From Botryllus schlosseri (taxonomy: Eukaryota > Chordata > Ascidiacea > Stolidobranchia > Styelidae), in assembly GCA_000444245.1 (NCBI GenBank), contig ATSW01007645.1, forward strand, positions 1 through 22,262: a stretch of 22,262 nt of DNA. Reading direction: 5' to 3'. A program made the position numbers and the translations under genes. The first letter of the stretch is position 1; each line of letters opens with the position of its first letter. This document shows, piece after piece, positions 1-13,100 of this stretch. A model generated the notes under the pieces. It was not told the origin of the DNA. It was given only the letters and a program-made list of their open reading frames with translations, and made no database searches.

Positions 1-738
1 GGTCTTGAGCTGGGTTGAGGCACTTGAATGGAAGAGGCTATGTAGCCGTCTTGCCGCGCCCCAGGCCTTTGCTCGCCTCGCCTTGAGCGCTTTTCCAGAG
101 TCAGCGACGTCAATACCGAGGACCGAGGTATACAAAACTCGTTACATACTTGAGATCGATATCTCCCAGTCGAATTGGTGTCGCGTTCTCCGGTAGAGCT
201 GGTATGGCCAGAACCTCAGTCTTCTTAGCGTTGATCTGGAGGCCAACAAGAGCGGCGGCGGCCTCTAGCTGGTTAATGAGGCGCTGTGCCGATGCGGTGT
301 TCGGGGCAAGCAAGGCTAGGTCGTCTGCGTAGGCAAGAATACCTACGTGGATTGCCTCGCGAGTCGTACGCGTGCGCGTTCCTTGCCGTGGCCGCCATTC
401 AAAGAAGTTCGTAGTATCCGGGAAGGCCATTCGTAGCACGAAGTCAAGGATGACCACGAACAAGAATGGTGCCAGGGTGTCACCTTGAAGCACACCAGCC
501 GAAGTGTTGAAATCTCCGCTTGGGCCGTCATCTGTTCGGACTCGCGCTCGTGTGTCAGTGTATAGGGCCATAATGGCGTACGTTATCACCTCAGGAATTC
601 CATAGAATCTGAGGATCTCCGCCATGGCTGGGCGCGAGACCGAGTCGAAGGCTTTCGCGAAATCAACGAAGACGGCCACAACATTCTTTTTGTGTGAGCG
701 GCAGGTGTCAATGATTGTGCGCAGTGCCAGGATGTGTG
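1..738 (-). mobile_element. Non-LTR retrotransposon (LINE) reverse transcriptase fragment
   Basis: The minus strand from about 738 down to 110 reads as the palm and fingers of a LINE reverse transcriptase. Visible motifs are FVDFAKAFDSVSR, GVLQGDTLAPFLF, the catalytic AYADD box and FVYLG downstream. Upstream of the first long open stretch the same frame continues with HILALRTIIDTC, so the readable domain starts near 738. The endonuclease and the first RT blocks are absent, so the copy is 5'-truncated or starts elsewhere. Near 113-126 a 7-bp tandem duplication (accgagg twice) shifts the frame. The reading then resumes in another frame to the window edge with an Ala/Arg-rich stretch (KARRAKAWGAARRL). 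One internal break suggests a moderately young, dead copy. It lies downstream of the last confident exon of the minus-strand gene, in the same orientation, probably in an intron. The clade is not assigned; an RT-only comparison would settle it. Confidence 0.9.
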
Positions 739-976
739 TAGGTTATGCGAGTTGTATATGCATATGGTGACACTATATACTCGAGATGAGCTTGTATATA
801 ACCCCGACAGTTCAAACTAGGTGGTATAAAGTCAACTCTCTTCAAATTTCCGAATTCGACATTACTTGCTATCCCTGACTAAATCCCCAAGGAGAACTTA
901 CAGGTAAGTGAATCTCTGTCAACATCTTGCGGCAAGTTAGCAGATAAACATTTGATAATAGTTAGCGAGTAAGTAC
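739..976 (-). other. Probable intron or 3' end of the VWF/mucin-like gene
   Basis: This stretch separates the last confident exon (donor at 975-976) from the LINE fragment. A possible acceptor at 879-880 would open a phase-0 exon running from 878 leftward for about 60 codons into LINE-flanking sequence. It contains a stretch reading GNLKRVDFIPPSLNC, but nothing in it matches a known module and the open length is not far beyond chance. No polyadenylation signal on the minus strand is evident. The gene most likely continues past the left edge of the window. Confidence 0.3.
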
Positions 977-1149
977 CTGGCTATCTGTACAAACACAAAA
1001 TTGTGGAGGCGTCGGCGACGGAGTTGTTGGCTCTTCTGTAGTCGTTGATATGGTCGTGGTCGTAGGCTCCGGCGTAGTAGTAGGCGGCGGAATTACAGGG
1101 CAGCTGGCTTCAGGAATACAGCTCGAACTGTCATAGTCCCAGACTTCAT
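977..1149 (-). other. End of D3 TIL plus Pro/Thr/Ser-rich mucin-like linker exon
   Basis: Phase 1 in, phase 0 out. The exon starts by completing the TIL domain (DEVWDYDSSSCIPEASCP). It then turns into about 30 residues of almost pure Pro, Thr, Ser and Glu (PPPTTTPEPTTTTISTTT), ending in FCVCTDSQ. A PTS stretch straight after D3 is where gel-forming mucins begin their O-glycosylated region, so O-glycosylation is inferred. The short length contrasts with the very long PTS tracts of vertebrate mucins. The donor is at 975-976. The 63-nt intron before this exon (1150-1212) is among the shortest in the gene. Confidence 0.8.
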
Positions 1150-4100
1150 CTGCAACAACACATCCGAACTATCATCACAAAACAAGACTTCAACAACCAC
1201 ACTGTAACGCACCGTCTTTGCATTCCACGTAGCAGCCTTCCAGTTTCGGCCACGGGCATGATGTGGGATTCGGGTCTTCGCAAGTCGGCGGGCATGGATT
1301 GCCGCATGTTTCATATTTCCATTCGCACTCGTAGTCGCCGCTGCCACTGCCGTATCCGGGATCGTAGGCTTCGCACATGACCGGGCAGATGTCGGGCTGA
1401 CGCCACACCACGCATATATCTTGGGCGGCGCACGCCTAAAAGGGACATACAGTTCGGTGTAGAGAGGAGCAGCACTGGACTGAACTCGTCAAGGAAAATG
1501 AGCACAGTATGACGCAGAATGACTGAATCAATAAAAGCCTGCGTGTTTATCCCAATTTTATATAAACGGAGCAAGCATCTCAATTGTACTGCAGCAGGGT
1601 TCCCAACAAGGCGCCATGAGCCCTTTGCAGGATGACCATGACCAAGCGTTACAAAATTCGACATAATTTATCATCTTTATAAGTCTATTCCATTACAACA
1701 AAATAACTGATTTAAAATAAGCTACTAAGCTAAGGTTAGGAGTTTACATATTTTTGTTACTTTTCGATTTATTAATATTAATATTTTACAATTAGCGTAA
1801 TAGCTATCCTCTCAACAAGATGTCGTGAATTGTNGCTCAATTCAAAAATGTTACTTACGAAGACAAAACAGTGCAGTGTCGTGGATATTCAATACGACGC
1901 GCGGCTAGTTTTTTTCACCTCCAAACCAGCAATTAAAACATTGTTGGAGCGAAAACAAGCTCAACCTTCACATATGTAATAATACTTAATGTAGTATAAT
2001 ATATATCACGTGGTGCATTTACATCGCTTTATCATTCTAACGAACGTTTACTGTGTATACCCGTTAATAGCATTTCTTAATTTTTTCAGAAGGTCAAAAA
2101 ATTCGGGAATCGTTGATTTATCAAAATTTTCAAATGGGGTCGAGGTGTAAAAAGGTTGGCAGTCCCTGCGATATAGTATCAGAGTTGGATTTGTTTCTAT
2201 AACGCTATACTAAGTCGCAAGTTGCATTTTACCTGAGAGTACGCAGCGACAGCCGAGCAGAAGCATTCGCAGTCCCCTCCAAAGTCGCATCCGCAAGTAT
2301 CGTACAGGCAGTTATCATAAAACGGTTGCGGGTCAACGGTGCCGTGGCAGTCAGCGAACACGTCGCTCAAAATAATACCGCACTTCTTCTTCGACCAGGG
2401 CAGTCTCTGGGAATGCTCTTCGCACGGGTGGGGCTTCTGCTGCATGTTCGGGCAGGTTTCGATGAGCTAAAATGCAACGATACGGTGTGACGTAGCGCCG
2501 CACATGTAATGTTGAATATTTGTACCTTCCAGTCGTTTCCAAACACGTTCGGGTCTGCGACGATGTCACCATCGCTGGTTTGCATGTCGTTGCTTTCGTC
2601 GTAGTCGAAGTTACCGCACAGACCGCACACCTGAAAGTTGGAAGTTAACAGGGAATGATTGTCCTCTGTATAGTACTTCTATATTTGCTGCTTAGTTATA
2701 AAATGTCTTGAAAATTGCTGCTTCTATATATAATTGAGTAACAATTTACGACAATACTACTACAGTCTAGTCTACTAGCATAGCCACGCCTAATACATTG
2801 ACCGCCTCTGCTTACATGGTACTCATACCATATAAATAAACCGTTTGCATAACCGCTTCATAAATAATCACCTTTCCGGAATGCCTAGAATCCAGTTGCA
2901 CTTTGATTCCATTGTCGCCATTCCACAACACCGAAACGCCAATGTTTGTTTCCAAGGATATAGTAAATGCTGCCTTTCCTTACGGTGTACTGCACTGGGA
3001 CTTGAAGAGCCGCGTTAGTCACGTTTCCGTAACTGACAACCTACAACCGCAAATGTTCTATACTTTCCGAGCCGTTGAAAAATTGACATCTCGCCACTTA
3101 CCGCGTCTCCGTCTCCTTTGATGAAGTGGATGGAATGCTGGTGAAGGTACACGGTTACAGATTTAGTACACGTGACATCCGTATTTCCGCATGGAATATT
3201 TTCAACCACGACACGGAACGATCCGCCCTTTTGCCCGTTGCAGACGTCTTGAACTAATGTATAAGAGCAGGCGCCCTGAATCCCATGAATGTTACAATTA
3301 CTTGAGTCAGACATTTTCCTATTAGCTTATATATAAACCTGGAAGTCGTAAGTGAGACCGTCGAAGGTTGTGTAGTGCGGGTCTCCGATAGCTGAGCATT
3401 CGGCAGAGCACGCGTCCTGTGAGCACGACCAACGCCCGTTTGAGCATTCGCAAGTATTGCATTTTTCCTTTCTGGTCTCGCCCGGCATGAAAGTCTTGCC
3501 ATTGAAAGCGCAAGTGCACCTATCCAACGTGACGCAGGTGTGTGTGTGTTCATCTGCGACAGAAGCGCTGGTGTGATTTTCAGATTTCGTCAGTAGTTAG
3601 CGATGACGTATAGGCTACTTCTAGTTATTCGCAGTACTCAAGTAGGTCTTGCGAACTCCCACTACTCACTCAAGTCGTTATGTATTTGTACGTTGTACTT
3701 TGAGTTGTAGCCTACTTAAGCAACTACTTACTTTATATAATTTGGATTTCGTAAAGTATAAAGTAGTTTGAAATAACCTCTGTATCGCGGAACGTATTTC
3801 TGCATGAGTACCCATATGCTGACTATTTGAAAACTTACGGTGAATTTACATAACATTTACCGAGTTACTTCTGGCTCCACATGAGCTACATCGCTGACTA
3901 TTTGTACTCCTGTAACGATCTTACAAAGGATACAATACCGAGACGCTAGATCTTACCAAGGACGAATCCAGCAGGACAGGTGCATCCGGAAATGCACTGC
4001 GCGACCTGAGCCTCGCAGAGCGCGTTGGTGGGATGGGCGCAAGTGTATTTGCACGCGAGTCCTTTCGAAGAGGACGAGGCGGCCGTTCGGCAGTCGAAGT

Positions 4101-7100
4101 ATTCAAAGTTGGATTCGCAAGAGAAGTGCGAGTGCGTGTTGTTGGCGCAGTGCATTTTGCCTTTCTCGCAGGTGCTGTTAAGCAATAAATATAATCATGT
4201 CACTTGACGCATAGCTAGAAAGGTATTCTGTGGCATTTCCACGGAGCATTCCCGTTCCGGGTAAGCTTATACGAATACGGGTCGATGCGATAAATATGGG
4301 TGTAACCAAACTATCTCATCCGTGCGTGGACTCTGTCGGCAAATATCGTATTATCCGAATTGATAATAGCGAGACAATAGCGTTTGGGGAACCATTGAGA
4401 ATTGAACTAGACTTTGATAGATGATGCTTATGTACAGTAGCATATTTCCTTACCAAGAGACTCCTTCCAAGTCCAATTTTTGCCCAGCCTCGTACACTCT
4501 ACCGTGGTACGTGCACTCGCACTTTGCGATCTCAACACATTTTCCGTCTTCAGCCAGGTAAGTGCCTTCCGGACAGAAGCATCCGGGGCTGCACGTGCCG
4601 CAAGTCATAGAAGCGTCGCCTAGGGCTTGGCAGGTTGAATCGCAGAGCGACCCGCATTCGCGGTATTCTTGCCCGCCGCTGCACGACACGGCTGAAATTT
4701 CAAAGTCATATACTCAGTCTCTAACACAGTACTTCTCGACTGGGGTGCCGTTTGACCTGATCAAGGGTGCCGTGAGATAATGGGGTGATGAGGGTTGTCG
4801 TCGACATATAACAAAAAAATAAGGACAATCAAATTCTGAGTGCTCAGCATTTGGGAAGCTTATGACTAAAAAGGCCACCAATAAGTACCCGCCATCTGGA
4901 AATGAGACCGAGATTCGGGCTATAGAAAAGAACGTAGAAGAGGACGCTTGTATTTCAATCCTTGATATTTTTGCTGCATACATACCGAATCATGTGCCTA
5001 GCAGCGCATGTTTGATATACATATACTATACACACCATCACATCAACCATGCGTGCATGATGTGCATATGCTGCAGACAAGGAATTTTCAGAAATGGTCT
5101 TATAACGCTTTCCAAGTCCTGCACCATGGGCCAAAGCCAATAGTGACGACCTTATTTTGTCGGCAAGATCAGCATATATTCATGAACACTGAACAGTGGT
5201 ATTCATGACCATTCTTAGTCACCAGCTTCCCAAATCACACATTTCAAGATACTCAATATGCTAGAGTGTAACGAGCTATTTATCCCTTTCAGAGGGTGCC
5301 GCGAGCTCAAGGACAGAAACCATTGGTCAAATCCAATGATTTTTAAACTGTGTGCTGCCACAGATCCTCCGGTGTGCCAGGAATATTTTTTGCAGAACCG
5401 GCGTTTAAACGCTATTTCTAAAAAAAATGGATAACTGCAGGCTGATGTTGGTTCTATGTGTACAAGTTGAAAAGGCTCAGGAACCAGTGGTCCAATGAGA
5501 TCAATACGTCTGCTGGTAATTATTTGAGAGAAACACTCACGGCAATAAGACGCGTTCCTCCATTGTACCACTACGCCGTTTTTGGAGCATTCCCTCGCGT
5601 AATCGGCAACGGCATCGCAGGCGCAGCCATCGGTGACACCGTAGCATCGACAAGCGTCATTTCTACAACGAAAAGCACGGGTTTACCGTTACCATGATCG
5701 CGTAATCTTCAGTCGCTGGATAACTATACCTGCAGTTGTGATAGTACAAATTCCAATCGACAACGGCGTGACATGCGCTGAATCCGGCTCCCTTGATCGC
5801 AGAGCACATGAGTTCGGAGTAGGCGTCTTGCTCCTGGCTCAGTTGGCACGAGTCGGGCAGGATAGGTTGTGCGTCGCCGCATTCAGAGTTGATCTAAGAC
5901 GATAGGGTTGTTGACTATCTTATTGTCGTAAGGTGTATGTGCTATACAATAATTGGCTGATTCGTTTCACAATTTTTATATAGTAGACTGACTGAAATTC
6001 TTGAAAATGATAGACCAGTCTACGATGCAAATGTGTATAGATATGGAGACAATTCAACTGCCCTTACATCCAATGAAGGAAGCGTGAAATTAAGGATTTA
6101 TTAGTTACATGTGAACTAGACTACGCATATTGCGCCTTCAGCAACTCGGGCAATATGTTTCCAAGGCGTTACCAGCGGTGTATTGTTGACAAGCATCGGT
6201 CGTCCATAATACTGCGTTGGTGAAATCTTTGCGCGAATGTTTGCGAACTGGGCAGTTCCGCCGGAATGATTAAGTTCATTGAAATTGTTAGGGAATAGAG
6301 GTATTGCTAAAGTTAGCACTATCTCATCATAAATCATATGTAGCCATCGTGCGTGCACGTTGACTATATGTGGATAACATTAACATCGGAAAATATCTTA
6401 TTCTCCCAGAAATGCCGGCGATCCCTATCGCCTATTTTCGTCTAAGAGGGAGGGAACACTGTCACCGCTCAACAAGGCCAAATATTTAATCCACAGGTAT
6501 GAATCCAAAATAGTTGTAGGTATGGATGATGGAAATGCGATATTTATCAGTCGCCAATCTCCGTGACTGCGTCTAATTTCCTCATATCAAGATATATCAG
6601 GATACGGCCGTTTATACCTTCCACGAATTTCCAAAAGCGGTCGATCCTACGACCACAACGCCTTGCGGCGTCAGGAAATCATCGGTGGACCTGGCGTTGA
6701 AGTTTCCGCACATTCCGCACAATTTATTCTTCCATGTCGGATCAGCCTGAATGAATATACCAATCGTATGTAATCCATTAACTTTATCTTGTAAATCTAT
6801 ATACTTACCCTGACGTATACTCTCATTTTCCCGTCCCATTCGACTTCAATTCCGTTCGCACTTCTGAGGCGTATCACGAGGTTGGAAAGCCTTTCGATGG
6901 AGATGTCACCTGCAATGAATCGTAGTCAGCAATTGGAGTGAGATCGTTGAGATCTACATACTAAGTAAGTTTCATTATTCTAAGCGGTATTACCAGACAA
7001 ACAGTAAATATATGCTCAGGTTTTATTTAAACTGTCGAGTCGTATCTCCATAATAAATACTGAAGTATCGGTACCTTATGCCACAGTGCGATTTCTCTTA

Positions 7101-10100
7101 AAATGTCTTATACATAAGGGCGCTTTGAATGTACTCGTGACAGATTTTGTTAGAGTAAAATCGGATTTGGTACGACGTGATAACACCGATATCTAGGACT
7201 GAATAACGATATGCGCTATGTTATGTACTTAAATTGCAAATGCAATTTTACCGTGACTGTATGGTAACGACACGCTGACTTCGTCAACAGAGACGGATTC
7301 TCCTTCTCCCAATTGGTACTTATGACGTCCTAGCGGACCGTCGGTGACCAGCACGACGGCTTTGGTGCAATATCCACCGACTCCGCAAGCCACATTTTGA
7401 GCAGTAGCCTGAATAAACGAACGAGTGATCTATTTGGGACAACTCGGAAGATTCTCAAATCATCTCCATACCGCGAACGTGAAGTTATTTTCGCCGCATC
7501 CGTCGGTGGCGAGCACGTACTGGCATTTTCCGTCGAAGTTGTATTTCTTGCCGTCGAAAGTACGGAAATGCGGGTCCCCGGTAATAGCGCACTCGCCAAC
7601 GCAAGGCAAGTTGTCGCAGTTCCACGCGCCGTCGACGCACGTACTGTTCGAAACATATGGCCTCTTACTTGAACTATACTTACCCAAGTCGTTATGTTAT
7701 GTTTTTAGAGTATACTTCCATTTCTAGCAATTTATAGGGAGAACTTATTCTACTTTGTAATTTGTAAACTATAAAGTTGTTTTGGGATATGAGTGCATAA
7801 ATTATGAGTGGAATTGTAATGGAAACTTGGGGAAATAATCTCGGTAGCACGGTAAATGAATAGAATTTCGACAATTGTACATATTTATAGTAGCCTATAC
7901 CTACTTATTGCGTTAGTTACGAAGGGCCACCTCGCGATTTCGAAAGTACCCACCTCCGCTTAACTACTAAAAGTATGCGAACCATCGACCAAATCTACTT
8001 TTAAAAAATACTTCGTTATGTACCTTTCAGATCATCATTTTCTATTACTAATTAAAGTGCTTCTTGAAGGTACAAAACTTCAATATACACGACTGAATAT
8101 GAATCCGAATGTTTTCGGCTGACAGTCGTCAGGGGTAATCGTCAGCAACTAGTAAAGAAGTGGAAAGAACATGTGAATAAGCTCAATGAAGTCCCTGTAA
8201 AGCACGGACATGATTTGGGTATTTTGATAGAAGTCAACTTCAAGCCACCCACATGAAAGGGTGAACGGCCTATTTTAAGTAGTTTTTACATGTTTTCGAA
8301 AGCGCTACTTCTACTTGCAATTGAGTAGAAATTTACAGCGTTACTTCTACTTCTCCACGAGTAACACGAGAAACTTATAACTTGCACATGATTACCGCTA
8401 CATTACCATTCTTCGCATTCAGTCGATCGGAGTTCTCCGTTCTTGTAGGACACGCCGTTGTGAACGCAAGAGCATTGGTTTTCCGGCACGCACTCCGCGC
8501 CATCCAGCACCGTGCCTTCCGGACAGAAGCAGCCGTCTACGCATCTGACTTCGCACGACATCTGCTGCAAGCGATTTCGGCAGGTTCGCGGGCATGGCGA
8601 TCCGCACTCTTTGTATATTCTTCCACCGCTGCACTGCTTTCCTGTGGGGTAACATATTCGATGAGAGACGAGGTATACGAGCACCACTCGATTCTACACT
8701 GGACCTATATAGCCACTCAGCAATAACTCTAGTTGAGTAGGTTGAAAGTTACAATTATGGTGACGTAATTGTAACTGATATTAATCTTGTCCCTTCTCTA
8801 ATGGGAATTGAGTTGTTAACTGTATGGCGGCTGCTATTCACTGAGTTTGTATTCACTGGTCAGTAACCTTTACGGAATACCGAAGTAGGTTTTGCTTGAT
8901 TACTTGTGTACTTGTATACTTGTTCAAGTGGTTATGTTTTAGGCCCCTCCCACTACTACTCAAACAGTTCTTTAGGCAAAACTCTTTTCAATATGGATTT
9001 TGAAAAGTGAAAAGTAGTCTAAACTTTACCTAACTAAAGTTCACGTGACTTCACGAGTGAAGTTGTCATAAAAACCTTGCGAAATAGCCTTTGTATCACT
9101 GTCACTATAAATATGCGTATATTTGAAGTATTATCTTATTACTATTGTCATTATTATCGCTTTGCGTAAGTCACGAATTCGAATATACATATTGCAATAT
9201 CGAATCAGCCAACTCGGATTACCGACAAAAAGCATGCGACCCCTTGACGAAATCTACTTCTTCAAAGTGCTTACTCGAGAAATGTCTGTTACCAGTATAT
9301 AATTAGAAATTTATGGCATCAGTTCTACTTCTACTTGAGTAGCAACGCTGAATACCTTTATTACCTCTGGCTTATTTATCCATCACCTCCTTTGTGTTAT
9401 AAGTTAACCGGTTACATATTTATATTTCGTGCCATATAGGAGTAATATAGGCGGGTTGTGGTCTACCACAGAGGTATACTACAGAACTGCTTACAAATTC
9501 CGTAATGAATACCTAGATTCTACCCACCGCAATATTCTTCCGTTCTCCAGTTGTCGACCTTGGCTCCCCTGGCGACGCACAGTCTGCTGAACTGCGTCAA
9601 AGCGGAGCAAATGCAGCTAGTGTAGTCGCTTTGGCATTGGCACACCGACATGAGGCAAAGCTCGTTGAAAGTCGCGTCGGAAACGTATCCGGAACACGAG
9701 CTGAAGGCGTCTTCTTCTTTCAGTTGCATGCAGATGGAGGCTGCGTCCTAAGAGAGATGGTTCCTTGTGAATTATGCCTTTTGATGGTTGAAGGTGACAC
9801 TGGGGCACTCAAAAATGAGCCTTGTCACGGTTGTCCTTCCATAATGTGGTAACAAGCTGCGATGTGATCGATTTTGTTCTCAATCGTATTGGTGACCTAT
9901 ATATTATATGTATTGTACAGCCGGTGCGACAATATGAGTTTCGTTTGTCATCACTACGACCACTGAAACTTCAGTTGCATTTGTTGGAATACGCCACATG
10001 AACCTTGGCGACCACTGTAAATGCCAGGCCTTAGTTGAAGAAACATGGCAAACGATATTTACTTCCAATTCTTTAGCAGATAAAGCTGAACAGTAGTGAG

Positions 10101-13100
10101 TCACATCAGGCGTCNGAGNAGGTATTGGATTGCTCTCTGATCTGCCAACTGTCCATCACATCTGCAACGTCTTCAGTAGGCGTGTCTGTAGGACATACAA
10201 CACGGGCCGTTACTCACGGGATATCATAAAATCATCTATCATAACCTACCTAATCCGTTCGGTACCATATCATCCAACATATCGCCGTTGAAGTTACCGC
10301 AGAGACCGCAAAGGTTTCCTTGCCATTTCTCGGCGTTGGACACGTGGATATAAAAAGATGACTCTCCGTCCCAAGTGATGTCAAGGCCGAACAACTGCCC
10401 GTATAAGACAATGTAGTCGGTGTATGGGATCGTCTCAATATGCACGCCGTTATAGAAACTTGGGATATTGATTCTTAAAGTGAAATTCGCGAGATAATAC
10501 GGCTTCGACTGCTTGAGGTGAAAACGCAATATTTACTCTTCCTGGTTGAATGTCGCTTTTCCTTGACTGAGTTCGATCATCATGTCTATGTTCGATATTC
10601 TCAAAGTGGCCTTCCCTTCCTCATTGTAGATGAGGCTTATGGAAAACGAGTCTGACTTGCAGTCTCGCACCACGTAGTAATGACAACGTCCGGTCGATGA
10701 GTAAAACACGCCATCGAAGGTGTGGTAATGTTCCCCTTTCCAGATAGCGCAAGTGCTGCCTTTGAGTGGCTCGTATCCAATAACTAAAACAAAATACAGC
10801 GTGACGGGAAGGTGCCTAACGGTTGGTGTGATTAATGGATGCGGGTGCATCCAACTGCCATTTATAGCAAGCCCTCCTGCAAGACGTGTACACTGTACAG
10901 GTCAGTTCTAAAGTTAATTTTAGAGACAACTTCTCATCTCTTCAGGATCAGACGCAATGAACGCAATACATGAATACCACAAGAATGAAATGCGTCTCCA
11001 GACGCAAGTAGTTAAGGTATTTTATGGTGTACGTTGCGCGACTTCGCGTCATCCGACGCAGACTAGAACTATAGTTACACAATAATAGGCAAACAGCGCT
11101 GGCACTAAACGTATGATGGATTGCATTGGACGGAAAAGTTATATTACTTAATTCAATAGATTATTGGCTTATACGTCGCCGCCCAGAATGCCAACAAATC
11201 ACTTTTTACTGCCGCAGAAAACCAGGTCCGGATGTGGCGCAAGGTTCTTAATAGTTATGATGTTACGGTGAAAACTTTTATGTTTTGTGGTGACCATTGA
11301 ATCAGGTGTTGTTCATCTGTTCATTGTATGATTACAAGTCAAATCTTTCAACAGTTTTGAAAATACATCTTCGGTGGGCGTCTAGGCAGTATAATTTGTG
11401 ACCCGATTCGTATTTTATGAGGTTTATGGAGACTGATATTTTTCACCCGCTTCTCCCCACCCATTATGTATATATTCGTCGGTCATAGAGTTCATTAATA
11501 TTTCGTGTGTTTGTTATTCGACTAGTTTTCGCACTATTTACTATTTATTCCATTCTGCAATGATTAAGTAACTTACCTTCCGATTCGCCATTTCCTTCGC
11601 CCGTCGTTGGTACTTCTAAAATATAAATTTTAGAAATGATGAGGTTGCCAAGTTTAAGCTACTGGTATAACTGCAGATACCAAGTCGAGAATATTATCGT
11701 CATCTTCCATCACACCCGCAATAATATAAACCGGGATTCGAACGATGCTATATTATTATATCTTACTACTCGCTGCCGTCATAGTAAACTGAATGCCTTT
11801 TTATAGAAATGATCGTCGAGGCTTGCCTTCCGCTCAAATCATTACAACATTACATTACATTACAACTGTACGTTCAAGTGTACATGCACGGTTAGCATAA
11901 TATTGATGATAAATTAGAACATTACCTGCACCGCTCGATTCACCTATACATGAAAAAATTAGGAACACAAATTAGACACGCGATAGGAAAGTATTGCAGC
12001 GATAAACTGCACCTTCATCGCCTTTGACGATCTGATCTTCTGCAATTTCGATCGCGCATGAAATGGAAAAATGCACCAATTACAGATGATCGCATGTGAT
12101 AAAATTGGATAGCAAATCACAGCACACGAAAACGCAATTCGGACGCACGCGGACGAAGAAAATGTTTCGAAACAACCAAGATCAAGTCAGATTATAATTA
12201 TAGATCAAAACGATACAGCATACAAATGTATCAGGTTATCTAATATATTTCAATAATACAACTTGTCCTTTTCAAGGTAATAATATTTCGGTGTCACCCC
12301 ATTTCAACGCGAAAGTCATATTACCTTGACCACTACCTTCGCTTCCGAACTGGCCTAAAATGGGAATATTGGATGATTTGATGAATGCATAATTATTAAC
12401 AGTGCATGCTGATGAAATAATTACCTGCGGCGCTACCTTCAATGCCAGGTAACAGCGCATCTGAATCCGACAAATAGATTAGAACACGGAATAAATAGGC
12501 AGGCAATGAAAATTATATTTGCACAATCAATGAACGCATAGAAATGAACCAGCGTAAAACAATCAAGTGATTGTAATTGTGGGTCCCGTGAAAGCGAGTT
12601 GAATTGAATAATGTCCCGTAACAAAATAATGACATGACCTGACCACTCAGATTTATTTGATTATAGTCATCGAGTTATTACTCAAGCCATGGCCTACTTA
12701 GTAGGCCATGCTCAAGCATACATAAAATGCTTTAGAACTTAAGCGACCATCTCGATGAACTGTAGCTTTGGGATTCAAGTCAATGATCCGTGTCGCAGCG
12801 TAATATTATGGGTTTGATGTCGCTCGATTACATTACATTGCACAATGCACACGAGCAAGAGCATAACACGGTATATTTTAAGTGAGACTTCCCAAGTTCA
12901 ACCGAGATATTATAGCCAGGAATTTGCGATTACGCAGAGTTTGTATCGATTCGAAAACGCGAAGATACTGTTTGCATAGATCGAACACGGGAGAAACACT
13001 GTACAATTGAAAAATACGATTATGCAAGAATTAAAGAGATTACCCTGTGCACTGCCTTCCACTTCGATTTGTGGCAGGCCTGTAAATTAATAGACATGAT

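Larger units (their letters stand above)
4454..7643 (-). other. D2 assembly: VWD, C8 and TIL domains
   Basis: Exons 7472-7643, 7252-7408, 6809-6909, 6618-6746, 5730-5893, 5541-5662 and 4454-4691. VWD starts with CAITGDPHFRTFDGKKYNF, has GIEVEWDGKMRVYV, and ends with LCGMCGNFNARSTDDF and AFGNSWK. C8 is split over two exons and has all expected cysteines (CRCYGVTDGCACDAVADYA). TIL reads SCSGGQEYRECGSLCDSTC and CSPGCFCPEGTYLAEDGKC. The CGLC-type motif here is CGMC. In VWF and mucins the D1 and D2 copies of this CXXC motif are linked to disulfide exchange during multimer assembly. That role is inferred for this protein. Confidence 0.9.

Noticed and set aside
3276-3338. Reading frame running through 3276-3314 with its own start codon
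   Set aside because: This is a 63-nt intron; the family sequence continues only from the acceptor at 3276-3277 (DFQ then GACSYTLVQ).
4727-5489. A complete hAT element spanning the whole intron
   Set aside because: Only the left end is convincing; the proposed right end does not match it and no target duplication is present.
10474-10536. In-frame TAA inside the VWD1 reading frame, read as a nonsense mutation
   Set aside because: A 63-nt GT-AG intron removes it and gives a continuous VWD sequence (NQEEINIPSF) in the right phase.
12001-12035. A 19-nt exon at the acceptor nearest to the 12013 donor
   Set aside because: It breaks the phase 1-1 rule; the 27-nt version with the acceptor at 12040-12041 fits.
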